The notes under the pieces: generated by a model
Told to the model about the DNA's origin: nothing
The model's input: the letters and a program-made list of their open reading frames with translations, nothing else
The model's database searches: none
In this document: piece after piece, positions 1 through 12,109 of the stretch
Numbering within the stretch: position 1 is the first letter of the stretch
Layout of the letters: the number at the start of each line of letters is the position of its first letter
Assembly: GCF_000499845.2 (NCBI RefSeq)
Contig: NC_023750.2
Location: forward strand, 34,364,823-34,428,822
Direction of reading: 5' to 3'
Length of the DNA stretch: 64,000 nt
Source: Phaseolus vulgaris
Lineage: Eukaryota > Streptophyta > Magnoliopsida > Fabales > Fabaceae
Position numbers and translations under genes: made by a program

Positions 1-136
1 CTATTTAACAATAATAAAAGCTAATATATAAACATTTTTTTTTTAGTTTCTAGAATAATTTCTAATTTAATTACTATTGCAACTAATTATTTTGATCTCT
101 AAAAATTGGTTTTTATTTCATAATTTGCTTGTAGTG
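1..136. mobile_element. CACTA-ended palindromic MITE, right end only
   Basis: Begins outside the window. It reads like the right half of the copy at 40521-40903 (ACTAATTATTTTGATCTCTA, AAAAATTGGTTTTTATTTCA) and ends in CTTGTAGTG. Confidence 0.65.
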
Positions 137-3100
137 CACCTTAAAAATTAAACTTAAAATTTAATTTAATATTACAAAAATAAACTTGTAAACTAAAATT
201 TGTACTCACTTAATCTTATCCCAATGTATCAGATATCTCGAACATGTAGACACTATAATAGAAATAATAGAAATGCTAAAATAGAAATGAGATGTGAACC
301 TATTACCTATAAATAAAAATAAGAGGAAGAATATTTTAAAGAAGTCAAAATAGGAATGTTATAGGATTTGGAAGCACAATGATTGTTCTTAAAAAATGAT
401 TGTAAAACAACTATTTAGTTTTAAGTTTTTTTTTTTAAGTGATTGTAATATAATAAAAAAACTGATGTAGGGTTACTTCTTTACTATAATAAAAAGACAT
501 TTTTAATAAGGCTGCAGTAATAACGAAGTTTTTATTTTAAAAAAAAATAGAGATAGAAAGAGAAGAAACAAAAGCATAAGTTAATTACTTATAAAAAAAA
601 CATTTTTACGTTTTTTTGAAATAATTTTACCAAAAAACATTAAAATTATCACTGGGTCATTATTTTAATAATAAATGTAACTTTTATACTTTTTAAAAAA
701 ATAAACATATAGCTTTATTCTTTCCCTTTAGTAATCGAGTTTTATATTATTAAAGGTTGAGTTTTTACCCATTTTCAAGCAAGTTTTTTCTTTTGCAAAT
801 TATGTTACATATTTTTTTTCAATTTTTTCTCATGAATTAATTTTTATTTATAAAATTCTAACAGTTATAAAATTTTAAAAAATACTTCGAAAAACATAAA
901 TTTCTGAATATTTTGAGAAGTTGTTTTGAGTAGTTTCTAAAAAGAACTAAATAAAAAAAAAGTTATGACTAACTACCTAAATCTAAACAATAATACACTG
1001 CTAATAATAAATTCATACGGAATTTTTAATACATTTGCACAATTAATGACATTTGAATCTTGAACTTATTCAAACTTTCCATTACTATAGTGACCCTACT
1101 ATCTAAGCTAATTCACAATAATTTCATGTCTAATAAGATAAGTCACATGGGAAGGAGGTAGTGATAAGGATATATCAACATAACACAATAATAATGAAAT
1201 ACGTAGTAGAATATCAAAATTCTCTTGTAAGAATATGAGAAAAACATTCATACAAAAATAAAGTATAAACCCTAAACACTATTATAAATTCTTACTTTAA
1301 TAATTTCAATATCACCATTTCCTCATCCATGGATATAAAGAGAAAAACTAAGATAATTACTTAAGAATATATATCATGAGTTCCTTCACTTTGAATTATT
1401 CATCTTCACTATTACTCTTCCTGAAGAAGGAAATGAGGATAAACTCTATGTTTGAGATGTGGTGAGAAAGAAGAGTGTGGATTTAGGGGAGGTATATTTT
1501 TCCCATCCATGCTATGTAACAGGTATATACTGAACTGTGTATTGTGTATTGGATACAGTATACAGATTTGTGTGTACGACTTGAGTTTTAAGAGTGGCAT
1601 AAGTTATAGGTGATTGTTCACTAGAATAGAAGGCCTAGGTAATCCGTAGGGTATTTGATAACGGGACAAAAGAAAAACTATAAAGATGAATAGAGATGGA
1701 TTTGAGATGGAATAAGTTCAAAACTGGTATGAAATAGGAAGCAAGATGAAGCCATGGAGAAGTTAATGGAATATGCTGACACCCTGTTGTTGTTGTGGTT
1801 GGAAAATTGAATAGGTGATGGCAGCACAGAAATAGGAAACTCATGATAGTGAAGATGTGAGGGCCTGGGTTGAGTTTTCCATTCAAAGAGCAACAATCCC
1901 ACATGAGCTTTTCAGACTCAACTTAGCCAAAAGTTGTGTGCATAGGAAATAGACAGCTTGATGATCTTTCCATGCTGTGCCTTATCTATCTTAGATTTGA
2001 CTATTGTGTGAGAGAGAGTGCAATAAGGTTTGGTTCAACACAATAATATCATGGTGTAGATGAAGGACCACCAAGCTTTGGTTAATTAGTTTGCCTTTTT
2101 GTGTTTGCATTTATATGCATGCATGGCAATGCCGTGTTCCAGTGTACACATGCACGTTTATCACTATTCTTCCAAAGTGTGTGTTTGTTCAAGTTCAACT
2201 CTCTCTGAGTAGCCCCCACCCTCATTATGCTTTCACCCTATTCTCCCTGCCTCTTTCTGGCTGCAACAAAAGCTTTTAATGACCACCCTAAATAATTTCT
2301 CCTGTTTTATATTCTGCTTCCTGATATTTGCTTCAAACTCCACATCTCAATTGCTCTTCCTTAACTCATAATTGGTATAGTTGTTATGTTCTTAGGATCA
2401 TTAATATTGTTGGTGTATTCTTATAGTAATATACTTCTGGTTTGATCCTTTATGCACACAAACATCATGTGAAAACATGATGACCATAGCCTCCCATACC
2501 CAACATTATGCACATACTCACCATTTTCTTCTTCTTTCTCAAAAACCTTATTCAAGACGTGCTTCTTTTAATGCTAAACATGTGCACCTGTCTCAGTTTC
2601 AAATTTTAGTTTCTGATCTTTTGCTAAATCCAACCTCTGTCTGTCAGAACTTTCATTTTGTGTTGAGCATGTGTTTTAACATAACGATACAACATTAAAG
2701 TGGTGTCTTTGTTTATAGATAACAACTATATTTAAATTTTCAAATATCTCATTTTCACTTCATACGCGTCTTCTTATTTATAAACAGCACAGTTACTTCA
2801 GTGAGTTGTATCAAAGATTGAAAATAAATGAGTGGCTAATTTTTAGTACGAGTTTATGATAAATTTGACACACTTTACTACAATTTTAGGAGTATTATAA
2901 CATATTTTTATTATGTCATTCTCTTTATTAAAATTTATTACACAGTACAAATGTATTTAAAAGAGAGTTAGAAAATATAGTGCTAGAATTTAGTCTAGTT
3001 ACTTTAAAATATATTAATATGTTTCAATTTTAATGCAATAGTTATTTTTTTTGTTATTTTTTTTTTCGAATTGATTTTTATATTTAATCCAAACTTTACA

Positions 3101-4033
3101 TCTTCTAAAAATTTGTAATTCCAAAAACATTGGAATTAGTCTTTATCATTTACATAACAAACGAATTTTCAACGTGGATTGTATTATAATATTATAAGAT
3201 TCACTTCAACGATGAGTGAACATGAAACATTTTAATATTCTAGTCCACATTAAAGATTTGTTTGATAAAAAAACTGATAATGACTCATTCGAATAGTTTT
3301 CTTAATATAAATATTTAAGAGATTTAAAGTTTGGATTAAGAATGAAAATCAATTTAACGTAAAAATACATGAAAAAAATATTTAATCGTTAATTTTTTTA
3401 TGCTAGATTTTTTTTTTTTTACTTAATGTATTAAGAGCTTTTCTTTATATCTAGCTTTTTAACCCATGTAAAATGCATGGGGTGAAATTTTGTATGGAGT
3501 TCATGCTTTTCATGTTACTAGCTTTGACATGGATAGTGATAGTGGATTAATATGTACTAAAAAAATCGAAATACTCGAAAAAAGTGTAAAAGTCGAAAGG
3601 CAAATAACATTTGTAGGTAGAGTTGTATTAATGACCAATTTTTTTGCCTTGACATGTGATAACCTAATAAGAAGATAAAGACCCAAGATTGAGGATAGAG
3701 AGTTTTTGCCAAATTTTATTGATGCTTTCTTTCTACTACAACATTTTTGTTTCAGCTTTTCTAGACAAAGTTTGATTAGAGTTCCTTTTGAAGAAAAAAT
3801 TTAACAAGGATAGGCTCTTTTAGATATGAATTGTTTAATATTGTAGTATGAAATTGTGTTTCAACCAAGTTGAAGAAATCTAGGGGTCTATGGCTTAATA
3901 TATGCATCAAATAAATCTAAAAGAAAATTCTAATTGGCCATCCCATCAATCAATGTAGTCAAGTATTATTTCCCATCATATAAAGGCAGGCTTATGTAAA
4001 GAGATAGATGTTACATTAAATTAAATCCATTAT
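137..4033. other. AT-rich intergenic region, no gene recognised
   Basis: Only short frames below 90 codons without recognisable protein motifs. 1400-2700 is less AT-rich than its flanks and could hold a non-coding transcript or promoter, but nothing in it is recognisable. Confidence 0.5.
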
Positions 4034-4390
4034 GTAAAATTATTAAATAGAAATTAATTTTAAAAATAAAAAATAATTAATTATAATATTAATTAAATTA
4101 TATATTATTTTAAAAATAAAAATTTATTAATATTTAAATTAATTTTTATTATTATAAAATAGTTTTTAAATTCACATTTAATTAATTATTAATTACTTTA
4201 AATAGCTAAAACCTAGTTAGATATAATTTAAAAATTATTAATTAATAATAAAACATATTTTAAATATAAATAATTTTTTAGTCTCTAAAACAATATATAA
4301 TTTAGTTAAAATAATAATTAATTATTTTTTATTTTTAAAATTAGTTTTTATTTAATAATTTATATTTTTAATAGAAAACTAGTGTTAATA
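4034..4390. repeat. Degenerate palindromic MITE
   Basis: AT-rich sequence with the layout of the CACTACAAGAAAA family: AAATAGAAATTAATTTTAAA at the left, and AATAATTAATTATTTTTTAT followed by TTAGTTTTTATTTAATAATT at the right, in inverted orientation. The exact termini are lost. Confidence 0.4.
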
Positions 4391-4689
4391 GAAAATTAAT
4401 TAGTGTGGGCACAGAGTGTTTTTGTTAGCCCCAATTTAGTGTTTATGTAGAAAGGAAATCTAGAAATTCTTTTTGTTTGGATCTATAACTTATTTATAAT
4501 TTTTTTTCCTAACATATTAATGGTTTAATGGATGTATTGTAACAGATTGCATTGTTCAGTGTATTCAATCTTGATACTCTTTTAGTTATAGAATGAAAGT
4601 AATTTGAGGTTATATATTTTTTTAAATTGCTGTAATAAATCATTTAAATTTTCCATTTCAATGTCAATACCTTTAAATTGAATTGAGAA

Positions 4690-5230
4690 TTAGAAAAATT
4701 TGATGTAATTAGTCATTTATTAATAGTGTGATAGACACGACAGATTATACATTTTCTTTCATACTATTAACAATAACTATAACTAGTAATCAAAATTAGA
4801 GATAAAAAAATAATTAGTATAACTAGTAATCAAAATCAGAGATAAAAAATAATTAGTCACTATATTGATCACATTAAACACTATTTTAGATACTAAAAAA
4901 TTATATTTAAAGTGATTTTTATTATTAATAAAAAATTATAAAATAATTTTTAAATTGGTATCTAAATTAGCTACCAAGATTTTAGCTACTAATATTTATA
5001 ATATAAATTAATTTCTAAAAGACTAATTTAAAATGCAATAAGTAGTTAAAATTTTGGTAACTAATAATTAAATATTAATCTATAAATTATTTTATAAATT
5101 TTTATTAATAATAAAAACTACTTTTTAGATATCAATAATTTTTTTAGATTTATAAATTGATCTTTAATTTAGTTAAGTAGGAACAAATTATTTTAATCTT
5201 TAAACTTAATTTCTGTTAAGTGATTTTTTT
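4690..5230. repeat. Degenerate MITE-family sequence with a local duplication
   Basis: ATAACTAGTAATCAAAAT followed by (T/C)AGAGATAAAAAA(T)AATTAGT occurs twice in tandem at 4779-4857. The rest shows the inverted layout of the same MITE family, strongly diverged. Confidence 0.35.
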
Positions 5231-5689
5231 TAATGGTAATGAAAAAAATTAATGGATGTAATGATTATGACTTTAAAAATATTTGAAAGTAGTTTGTTTT
5301 TACTTTGGGTTTCAAAAAAATATCAAATAACTGAAATAAAAATTAAATATGATAAAAATCTATGACATATAAAATATTTTGATGCAAATAATTATAATAT
5401 ATGTATATATACTATAATAATTAATATTTTTATTCACTCCTGTTTTAAATAAATCATTATTTTATTTTATTTTAAATTGAAAAAAATTAATTGAAATATT
5501 AATTTGATATTAGTGATTTTGAATTTTTTATAAAATGACATTAACAAAATAAATTATTTTTTTATAAAATTATATTAAAAATTAAATTATTTTATAAATT
5601 CCCGTAATTTTATGAAATTTTATTTTCAATTTTATAAAATAATTACTTGATAATTAACACTTTCTAAATTTTAATTATTATCATCTAGA

Positions 5690-6065
5690 AAAATCATTAA
5701 ATATAAACCAATTTTAGGAATAAAAACTAATTAGTTGTTATATTAACTAAATTAGATATTATTTTAAAAACAAAAAAATTATTGATATCTAAATTAATTT
5801 TTATTCCTGATAAATAGTTTCTAAATTTGTATCTAATTAATTACCAATGATTTAGATACCAACTTTAAAATCTAAGTAATTGGTAGTGAAAACCTTAATA
5901 ACTAATTAGATATTAATGTAAAAATTATTTATCAATGACAAAAACTAATTTAAATATCAATAATTTTTTAATTTTTAAAATAATATTTAATTTAGTAAAT
6001 ATAACAATTAATTATTTTTTCTCAAAACTTTATTTCTATTTAATGATTTTTTTAATATTAAAATT
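5690..6065. repeat. Degenerate palindromic MITE
   Basis: The left part has AAATATAAACCAATTTTAGG and AACTAATTAGTTGTTATATT; the right part has the same elements inverted, ending TTTATTTCTATTTAATGATT. Same family as 40521-40903, without intact ends. Confidence 0.45.
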
Positions 6066-7087
6066 AAATTAAAATATTATTATAATTTATTATATTATCC
6101 AATTAATTTAAAATTTTGTTTCTATTATATTTATTTATTTCATTATAAATTGGTTTCTTTAAATCCAAATAAACTAACTTTCCTTCTTCTTCTTTTTTTT
6201 TCTCCTCTTCTTCCATTTATTAACTCACACCAATCCAAAAACATTCCAAAAACATGAACATGAGAAAGGATGGTTATTTGAAGAAGTAGATTAGGAAGAA
6301 ATGGAAAGTTGAGATTTATTGTTTGACAAGCTTGAGACACTCATCACACAGCTCACCTAAATCACCATCTCATCACATACATCTGCTGCATCACACTTTT
6401 CTTCATTAACTTCACACATGGAATATTAAATTCAGGAACAAAATACTTTTTAAGACATAAAATACTTTCTCCCACTTACATATTTATGTCAATCATATCT
6501 TCATTTCACAAAGAAATTATCAATCACAAAGAAATAGACAAACAAATTATGATTGGAGAGAAAGCAGTTAATTAGGTGGCTTTTTTCATGATGTAATCCT
6601 TATTAAAGACATCTCAGTAACAGTGTCAACCAACTTTCCTACGACTGTAGTTTTTGGATATTGTATTTTTATGAAATGGAGAAAAGAAAACTTTTTGTAT
6701 GTGCTAGAAAGGGGAGACAAATCACATGCATATAGAAGAATTAATATGGCATCATAAGCTCCTTCTTCATTTGTGCAATAGCACACAACCTAACGTTTTT
6801 TAAGAAAGTATAGTGAAATTTTCTTTTGGAAACTATAACTTTAAATCATTTTTTTATGAAAATGAATAAATCATATACTATGTAAATAATTTTAAAATGA
6901 AAATCGTATTTCATATATATAACTTTAGATCAAATATATATCTCATAGTAGAACTTTGTGTTAAACACCCTGATAACTTTTTAAAGAATCTTAATATATT
7001 TGACATCCTCTGACACTAACACATATTTGATGTTGTAAATATGACAATGCTATACCAGAGTGAGATTGTGTGCAAATGAGTAGTGCG
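6066..7087. other. Intergenic, nothing recognised
   Basis: AT-rich. Short open frames at 6143-6340 and 6586-6786 (minus) show no family features. A pyrimidine-rich run (CTTCTTCTTTTTTTTTCTCC) occurs near 6185. Confidence 0.5.
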
Positions 7088-7700
7088 ACCTATATTACAT
7101 CGGTTCTTAGTAACAACCGATGTAATATATCTTTTTTTACTCAAAATAACACATTACATCGGTTAAACCATATAACCGGTGTAATATATGACCCATATTC
7201 AGAAGACGTGGAAGGTTGTTCCGATTGACGGTGGTGTTGGATCAGAGTGTTTCACATTTGATCCTCGCGGCGAAGGACCTTACATCGGCCTTTCCAACAG
7301 CGTTCTGAGAGTCGTGTGGATCTGTTTTGACACCGAACAGTTCCGCGCCATCGTCCATGACAACGATCGCACGCGGTCCTTGTTGTTAGCACCAGAGTTG
7401 TTCCCGGTGCATCGTCACATCGAGCGCGACAACAATGATCTAGGTGAGGCGCTGGAGGTTCTTGACGGCGTCGAGGTCGAGAGCGACGACATTGGGAATC
7501 TGGGAGGAACTTGTCGAGTGGCGGCTTGGCGATTCAACTTTTCACACCGTTTCAAACCCTACGTTCTTCTCCTTTCTATCTACCAAAGCCACATTACCAT
7601 CATGACATTTATAACAATACCCTTACCACTTACAACAATACCCTTGCCACATACCCACCGTTTCAACATTTGCAGCGTCAAGAGTACAGGAGGTGTTAAC
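7088..7700. mobile_element. Transposon remnant with captured gene fragments
   Basis: 7092-7187 holds two inverted pairs of the motif ATTACATCGGTT / AACCGATGTAAT, like subterminal repeats of plant DNA transposons. Directly after them, 7188-7540 is GC-rich, unlike the AT-rich flanks. It reads in one frame VPIDGGVGSECFTFDPRGEG followed by PYIGLSNSVLRVVW, which resembles the strictosidine-synthase-like family (PxxGxVGPESxAFDxxGEGPYTGVSDG). Beyond about 7320 the similarity ends and the sequence looks like a different captured piece. The 193-codon frame 7188-7769 is therefore probably a chimera and not a host gene. The outer ends of the element were not found. Confidence 0.45.
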
Positions 7701-9129
7701 AAAACATTTTTTCCTTCTAAAACTAATTTTAATAAAGTCTTATACATAATCTATATAACTTTAATGTAAATAATATAATCGAAATCGTTGTGAAATTTTT
7801 AAGTATATTATTTTACATTAAAGTCGTACTAATTATATATTATTTTCATTCTAAAATAAACATGACAGTGTACTACTTATCTATTTTTGTAAAAAGATTT
7901 TTTTTTTTTTTATGAAAATCATAATTTGTGAGAAGAAATTATACTATACTTTTGTGTAAAACCCGTGAGCGTGTGGCACTTACATTGAATGCATGAGAAG
8001 GCATTGTTGAAGAAGAAGATGAAAAGAGTTAATGCCCCCACCACTTATATATATCCACTGTGTTGTGTTTTCTATCTCTTCATGAAATTTCAAAACATAG
8101 TTTGGCCATATGCCTCGTGTAATACAGGGTTTACTTGTACAGAAACTTCATAATATAACATAAATTTATTTATTAAGCTCTAATTATGTTTTCATTTTCT
8201 GAAATTTGAGGTAGTGTTGATTCTCAAATTTTCGAAAACATTCTTTGTTTTTGTTTTTTAACATAATAATATAACGTAAATTTATATTAAGGTCTAATTA
8301 TGTTTTCATTTTCTAAAATTTGAGGTGGTGTTGATTCTCAAATTTTCAAAAAGCTTTTTTGTTTTTGTTTTTTAAAATTAAAAATGTTACTTTAGTTTTT
8401 AAATACTAATTTGAGAGATTAAAATATTTTTTTAGAACTTAAGATTTGAAATGTAATGTTTAGGACATTATTTTTAACCCCTCTAGTTTAATGTTTAGGG
8501 ACTCTTTTTTCTTTTGAGGGATTTTTTTTTAAAAAAAATTCTGGGAATTGAAATTACAAGCATTCCAAACTTTTAGAACTTCAAACGTATTAACCAATTA
8601 TAAAAATATTTTTTTTCTTTACTTTGTAAGTTGGGAAATCATTAATAGAAGTTTATAATAAATTTATTTTATCATTTTATTCTCGATAAATAATATAGTT
8701 AACTATTTAATCCATAGTATAAATTGATTTAAGATAAGATTCAAATAATTTTAACTTTGAACGTTTAGTAATTATTAAAAGTATCATTTAAAAAAAACTA
8801 CAAAAAAAAATCTCAAAAAAATATAATCTTTCAATATAATTTGACATTTTGATTAGAATAGAATAGTTGTCATGTAATTAATATTTTAATTGTATGTTTG
8901 GTTAAATTACTCACTATTGAGAACTCAAATACTATATTTTGCCACTTTTTATTATTAATAGAAGGGATATTAGTTTAAGAGAAAGTTTTGAGAAAAATAT
9001 TTTTAAAAAAGAGAACCAATAATGATAAATATGAAAAAATATTTTATATAAAAAAATTAGGATTGTTATCAATATAGAAATTAAAAAAAATAATAAATTT
9101 GAGTTTTTTTAATTTCTTTCCTCTCCTTA
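7701..9129. other. AT-rich intergenic with one local duplication
   Basis: A stretch around 8150-8250 (AAATTTATTTATTAAGCTCT, TTGAGGTAGTGTTGATTCTC) is repeated in direct orientation at 8276-8370, with about 115-bp offset. Otherwise nothing is recognisable. Confidence 0.5.
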
Positions 9130-9480
9130 CTACAAATTTTTACAAATTTTTATGAGTTAGTACAAGAAATTTGTTCATTATCCAATAATTACATATAGAT
9201 ATAAATTTGTATGTAATACATGAAATACATACGAAATTATATTTGAATGTAAATTTCTATTACATACGGATTTTTTCATATGTAATAACTTTTGTAAAAA
9301 AAATATCATATGTAAGGGTGGCACACTAAAGCGGACAAAATTTCGAAGGATAGATCCATATGTAACGATAAGTGAATTTGTGTGTAAAGAAATACATGTA
9401 TTACATACGGAACTTACATACGGATTTTGTAAAATTTTAAAAAAAATAAACCTAATGTGTGGTTTTGTATGTGCGCCAGA
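9130..9480. repeat. Repeat-rich stretch with TTACATACGGA motifs
   Basis: Several direct and inverted copies of TTACATACGGA / ACATATGTAA-like motifs occur within 350 bp (e.g. 9250-9290, 9390-9440). This looks like the subterminal region of a DNA transposon, but no clear termini were found. Confidence 0.35.
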
Positions 9481-9514
9481 ATTCTCAGTGCATTCCTTCC
9501 ACTATATTTCTGAA

Positions 9515-9770
9515 TGATGTGGGATCTCCTACACACCCTTCACGTTGAGGTTATATATTAAGGGTGATCCGATAACGACCCAATAACGGGTGACCTGATA
9601 AGCCCAATAAACAATCGCTAGAATAGGCTCAAAATGACTCATACCATATTAAGAAGTGGACTTTAAGCCTAACTCAACCTCATAAAATCGGCTTATAAGG
9701 TGAGGTTTGCACCCACTTATATACTATAAAATGTCTTAATCTCTAGTCGATGTGAGATCTTAAACACCAA
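9515..9770. repeat. Dispersed legume repeat
   Basis: It contains AGAAGTGGACTTTAAGCCTA, CTCATAAAATCGGCTTATAA and GTGAGGTTTGCACCCACTTA, phrases I associate with a repeat common in bean and soybean genomes. GATGTGGGATCT at the left and GATGTGAGATCT at the right mark the ends. Its class is unclear. Confidence 0.5.
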
Positions 9771-10790
9771 CCTAAGGTAAGCTAACCTGAGCTTGAATCC
9801 CCAAATTTGCAACACCCCTAATTTTCACAAACCACCACTTTTCAAAAAGCCTAGGTTGTTTAAGATGAGGCAAGTTGCGGTTTGAGTTTGGTAAGATTTT
9901 GCTTCATTTTTATTTCCCTTTCTTCAAATTCGGTAGCTTTTCTTTATGTTAGGGCCTTCATATGCTTTCAAATTCGTAGGTTGTTCTTCCTCTTTCTTTG
10001 TTCGTGGGTTCAAGTTCTTCTTCCGTGGATGGTTTGTTGTTGTATTTCTTATTTCCTTCTAGCATTTACGATTCAATTTCTCTTTTCACCGATTTCATAT
10101 TGTGCACAAAGCTTCGAATCTTGCAATTGGTCGTGACATGAGGTAGTGAAGGGGAAACAAGGTATAATCACATAACTGGTTAACATCTTTTTCTATTACC
10201 TTGTTTTGCAGCTACTGTATAGTTATGAGAAATAAGCTCAACATAGGCACATGAGCACAAGAAATGCATCTCCAAAAGATAAACCAAACTCCTGAAATGT
10301 TTATTGTGATTGTCTTTTAGTGTAATGTAGATTTCTTGATTGTGCAGGAGCTCTAGAGGCTGGTGGTTGAAGGAAGGGACGAAAAGTATACATTTGAGGA
10401 GTTTTCATATTACTTAAGCTGATTTTGAGATTTCATTGAAATATAATAATGGTATAATACGACTCAAACTTTGTGTTATTGATTTCTGTTTATAGACTTC
10501 TTTGTTTCTTGTCTACTTAACATTGGTGGTTCCAGTCATACAAATGGTGATCGCAATAAATCTTCACACCCTAATTCAAATTATTAATACTAGTTAACAT
10601 TAAAAGATCAATGCTTCTTAGATAATGCTTTTTGGTTAGGGAGTATACAGTATTGCACCTGCAGCTAGTTTTCTTTTGATATTCAGGTTCTATTCAGCTT
10701 CTTAGGCCTTCTTACAAATGATATATGACATCTTTTTCATTTGGCTAATCTCCTATTCATTTTTTTAGGAGTGGTTGTTATAGTTTATAT
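9771..10790. other. Intergenic, nothing firmly recognised
   Basis: A T-rich open frame at 9882-10136 (plus, 84 codons) is hydrophobic and lacks family motifs. It is probably chance. Confidence 0.4.
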
Positions 10791-11175
10791 TGTAACACTC
10801 CAAAATTTGCATCTAACTATTACAATACAAGTTCTACATATTTCTATACAAGCTTAGAATTTTTCAAAACATTTCTAATACATGATTAGAGTTTATAGAA
10901 ATACAAATATTTATAGTATAAGGTTCAAAACAACATCCTAAAGCCCTTCAGACCCTCCGACACCACACCTGTATAATCATCTGCTCGTGTACGTAGTACA
11001 ATCATGGTTGTTCACAAGAAAATAAGAAAAGTAAGGGTAAGCTAATGAAAAGAAATTCCATAAGATACTTAATCTATGCAAAAAGAACCAATTAGACTAA
11101 TCATTTATAAAAATTTCTTTAAATGTTGTCATATAAAATTTCAATACCAATTTCATCATTCATATAGACCACATG
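10791..11175. repeat. Possible older LTR-type sequence flanking the young element (left part)
   Basis: Begins TGTAACACTCCAAAATTTGC, a common start of plant Ty3/gypsy LTRs, and reads into the target site of the young element. The right part may continue at 15073-16150. No matching second LTR is in the window, so a solo LTR interrupted by the young element is only a suggestion. Confidence 0.3.
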
Positions 11176-11180
11176 GATCT

Positions 11181-11746
11181 TGTACCTGAGTGGAGAGATG
11201 GGGCCCAGGCACGGTCGGTTGACGTGGTGTAATTGCTGACGTGTTGATCTTCTTCTCCTCTGGTCGATTGTCCTTTCTTGCTGTCTCCTTTGGTCGGTCG
11301 TCCCTTCGTGCTATCAACTTCGGTCGGGCGGGGGAGGGTACCTGCGAAGGCACTCCGACGCTCAAGTAAGTATGAGATTCTAAGCGCAGTTTCGTAAGTG
11401 AATGAAAACGTACCTTTCTCTGGCTTGAGCACAGTATTTATAGGATTGCCTAATGGGCTTTCTATCCCTTGGGCTCAGGGAGGTTATGGATATGTCTTGT
11501 CAGTCGTGCTCCGGAATACCCGGGGAACATATCTTCTCTAAACGCATATTCCTTATTCTTCGGAGGTGTATCTTAACCACCTTAGCTTGTCACATAAATG
11601 CCCTTACATTTAGTGTGTATACGGCCGGTCGGCCACGTGCGTTCGTTTCCATTTAGTGTATAAGGCCGGTCGGCCACGTGCGTTCGTTTCCATTTAGTGT
11701 ATAAGGCCGGTCGGCCACGTGCGTTCGTCCGGTGCCTACCAGTACA
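11181..11746 (-). repeat. Left LTR (3' LTR of the minus-oriented element)
   Basis: 566 bp, TGTACCTGAG to CCAGTACA. Identical to 14502-15067 except for one base (AAGGCCGG here, AAGGTCGG near 15027 there). It contains three copies of a roughly 41-bp unit with the G-box core CACGTG at its 5' end (minus sense) and a TATA box at 11435-11442. Confidence 0.95.
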
Positions 11747-11760
11747 CTTGCCCCCCAGGC
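11747..11760 (-). other. Polypurine tract of the LTR element
   Basis: Directly next to the 3' LTR the minus strand reads GCCTGGGGGGCAAG. This is the purine-rich primer expected for second-strand synthesis, and it fixes the orientation of the element. Confidence 0.7.
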
Positions 11761-11899
11761 TCGAGGTGAATAAAAGCCGAAGAGTCGTAATAATTGTTGT
11801 GCCTTTCGAGTTGTCAGACATTAAATTTAACGGAATGACGGGACGTTCGCATTAGCGAAGAATATTTTCGGTTAGGCATCGGACAAGCGGCCTGCCTGC

Positions 11900-12064
11900 A
11901 TGGAGCACCCCTGGAGGACGACCAGTACGACAGAAAAAATAATAGTTGATGGAAAGCTGGTGCCGATCAACCCCGATGATAATTTAAATGAGGAGGCCGA
12001 GGGGGAGACCCCTGGCCCACAGCCTGACGCCTCTTTTGAAGAGTTAATGAACAATGTGGCATAG
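11900..12064 (+). CDS. Short open frame antisense to the LTR element
   Basis: 54 codons from ATG to TAG. The predicted peptide is acidic, with IIVDGKLVPINPDDNLNEEA and GETPGPQPDASFEELM. After the TAG the frame runs on for 24 further codons (KIAGPDMWAMHTCIN), so a longer frame may have been broken. It lies between the minisatellite and the 3' LTR, on the strand opposite to gag/pol. Antisense accessory frames at this position are described in some Tat-lineage elements. No family is recognised; it may be a remnant and not expressed. Confidence 0.35.
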   Translation: MEHPWRTTSTTEKIIVDGKLVPINPDDNLNEEAEGETPGPQPDASFEELMNNVA

Positions 12065-12109
12065 AAAATTGCTGGACCCGACATGTGGGCAATGCACACT
12101 TGCATAAAT

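Noticed and set aside
7188..7769. 193-codon frame as a host gene
   Set aside because: Family similarity stops after about 45 codons, the end is AT-rich low-complexity and it follows transposon-like repeats; better read as captured fragments.
11156..11656. Open frames across the LTR and its border
   Set aside because: Present in both LTRs, overlapping in several frames, no protein family features; they are LTR sequence.
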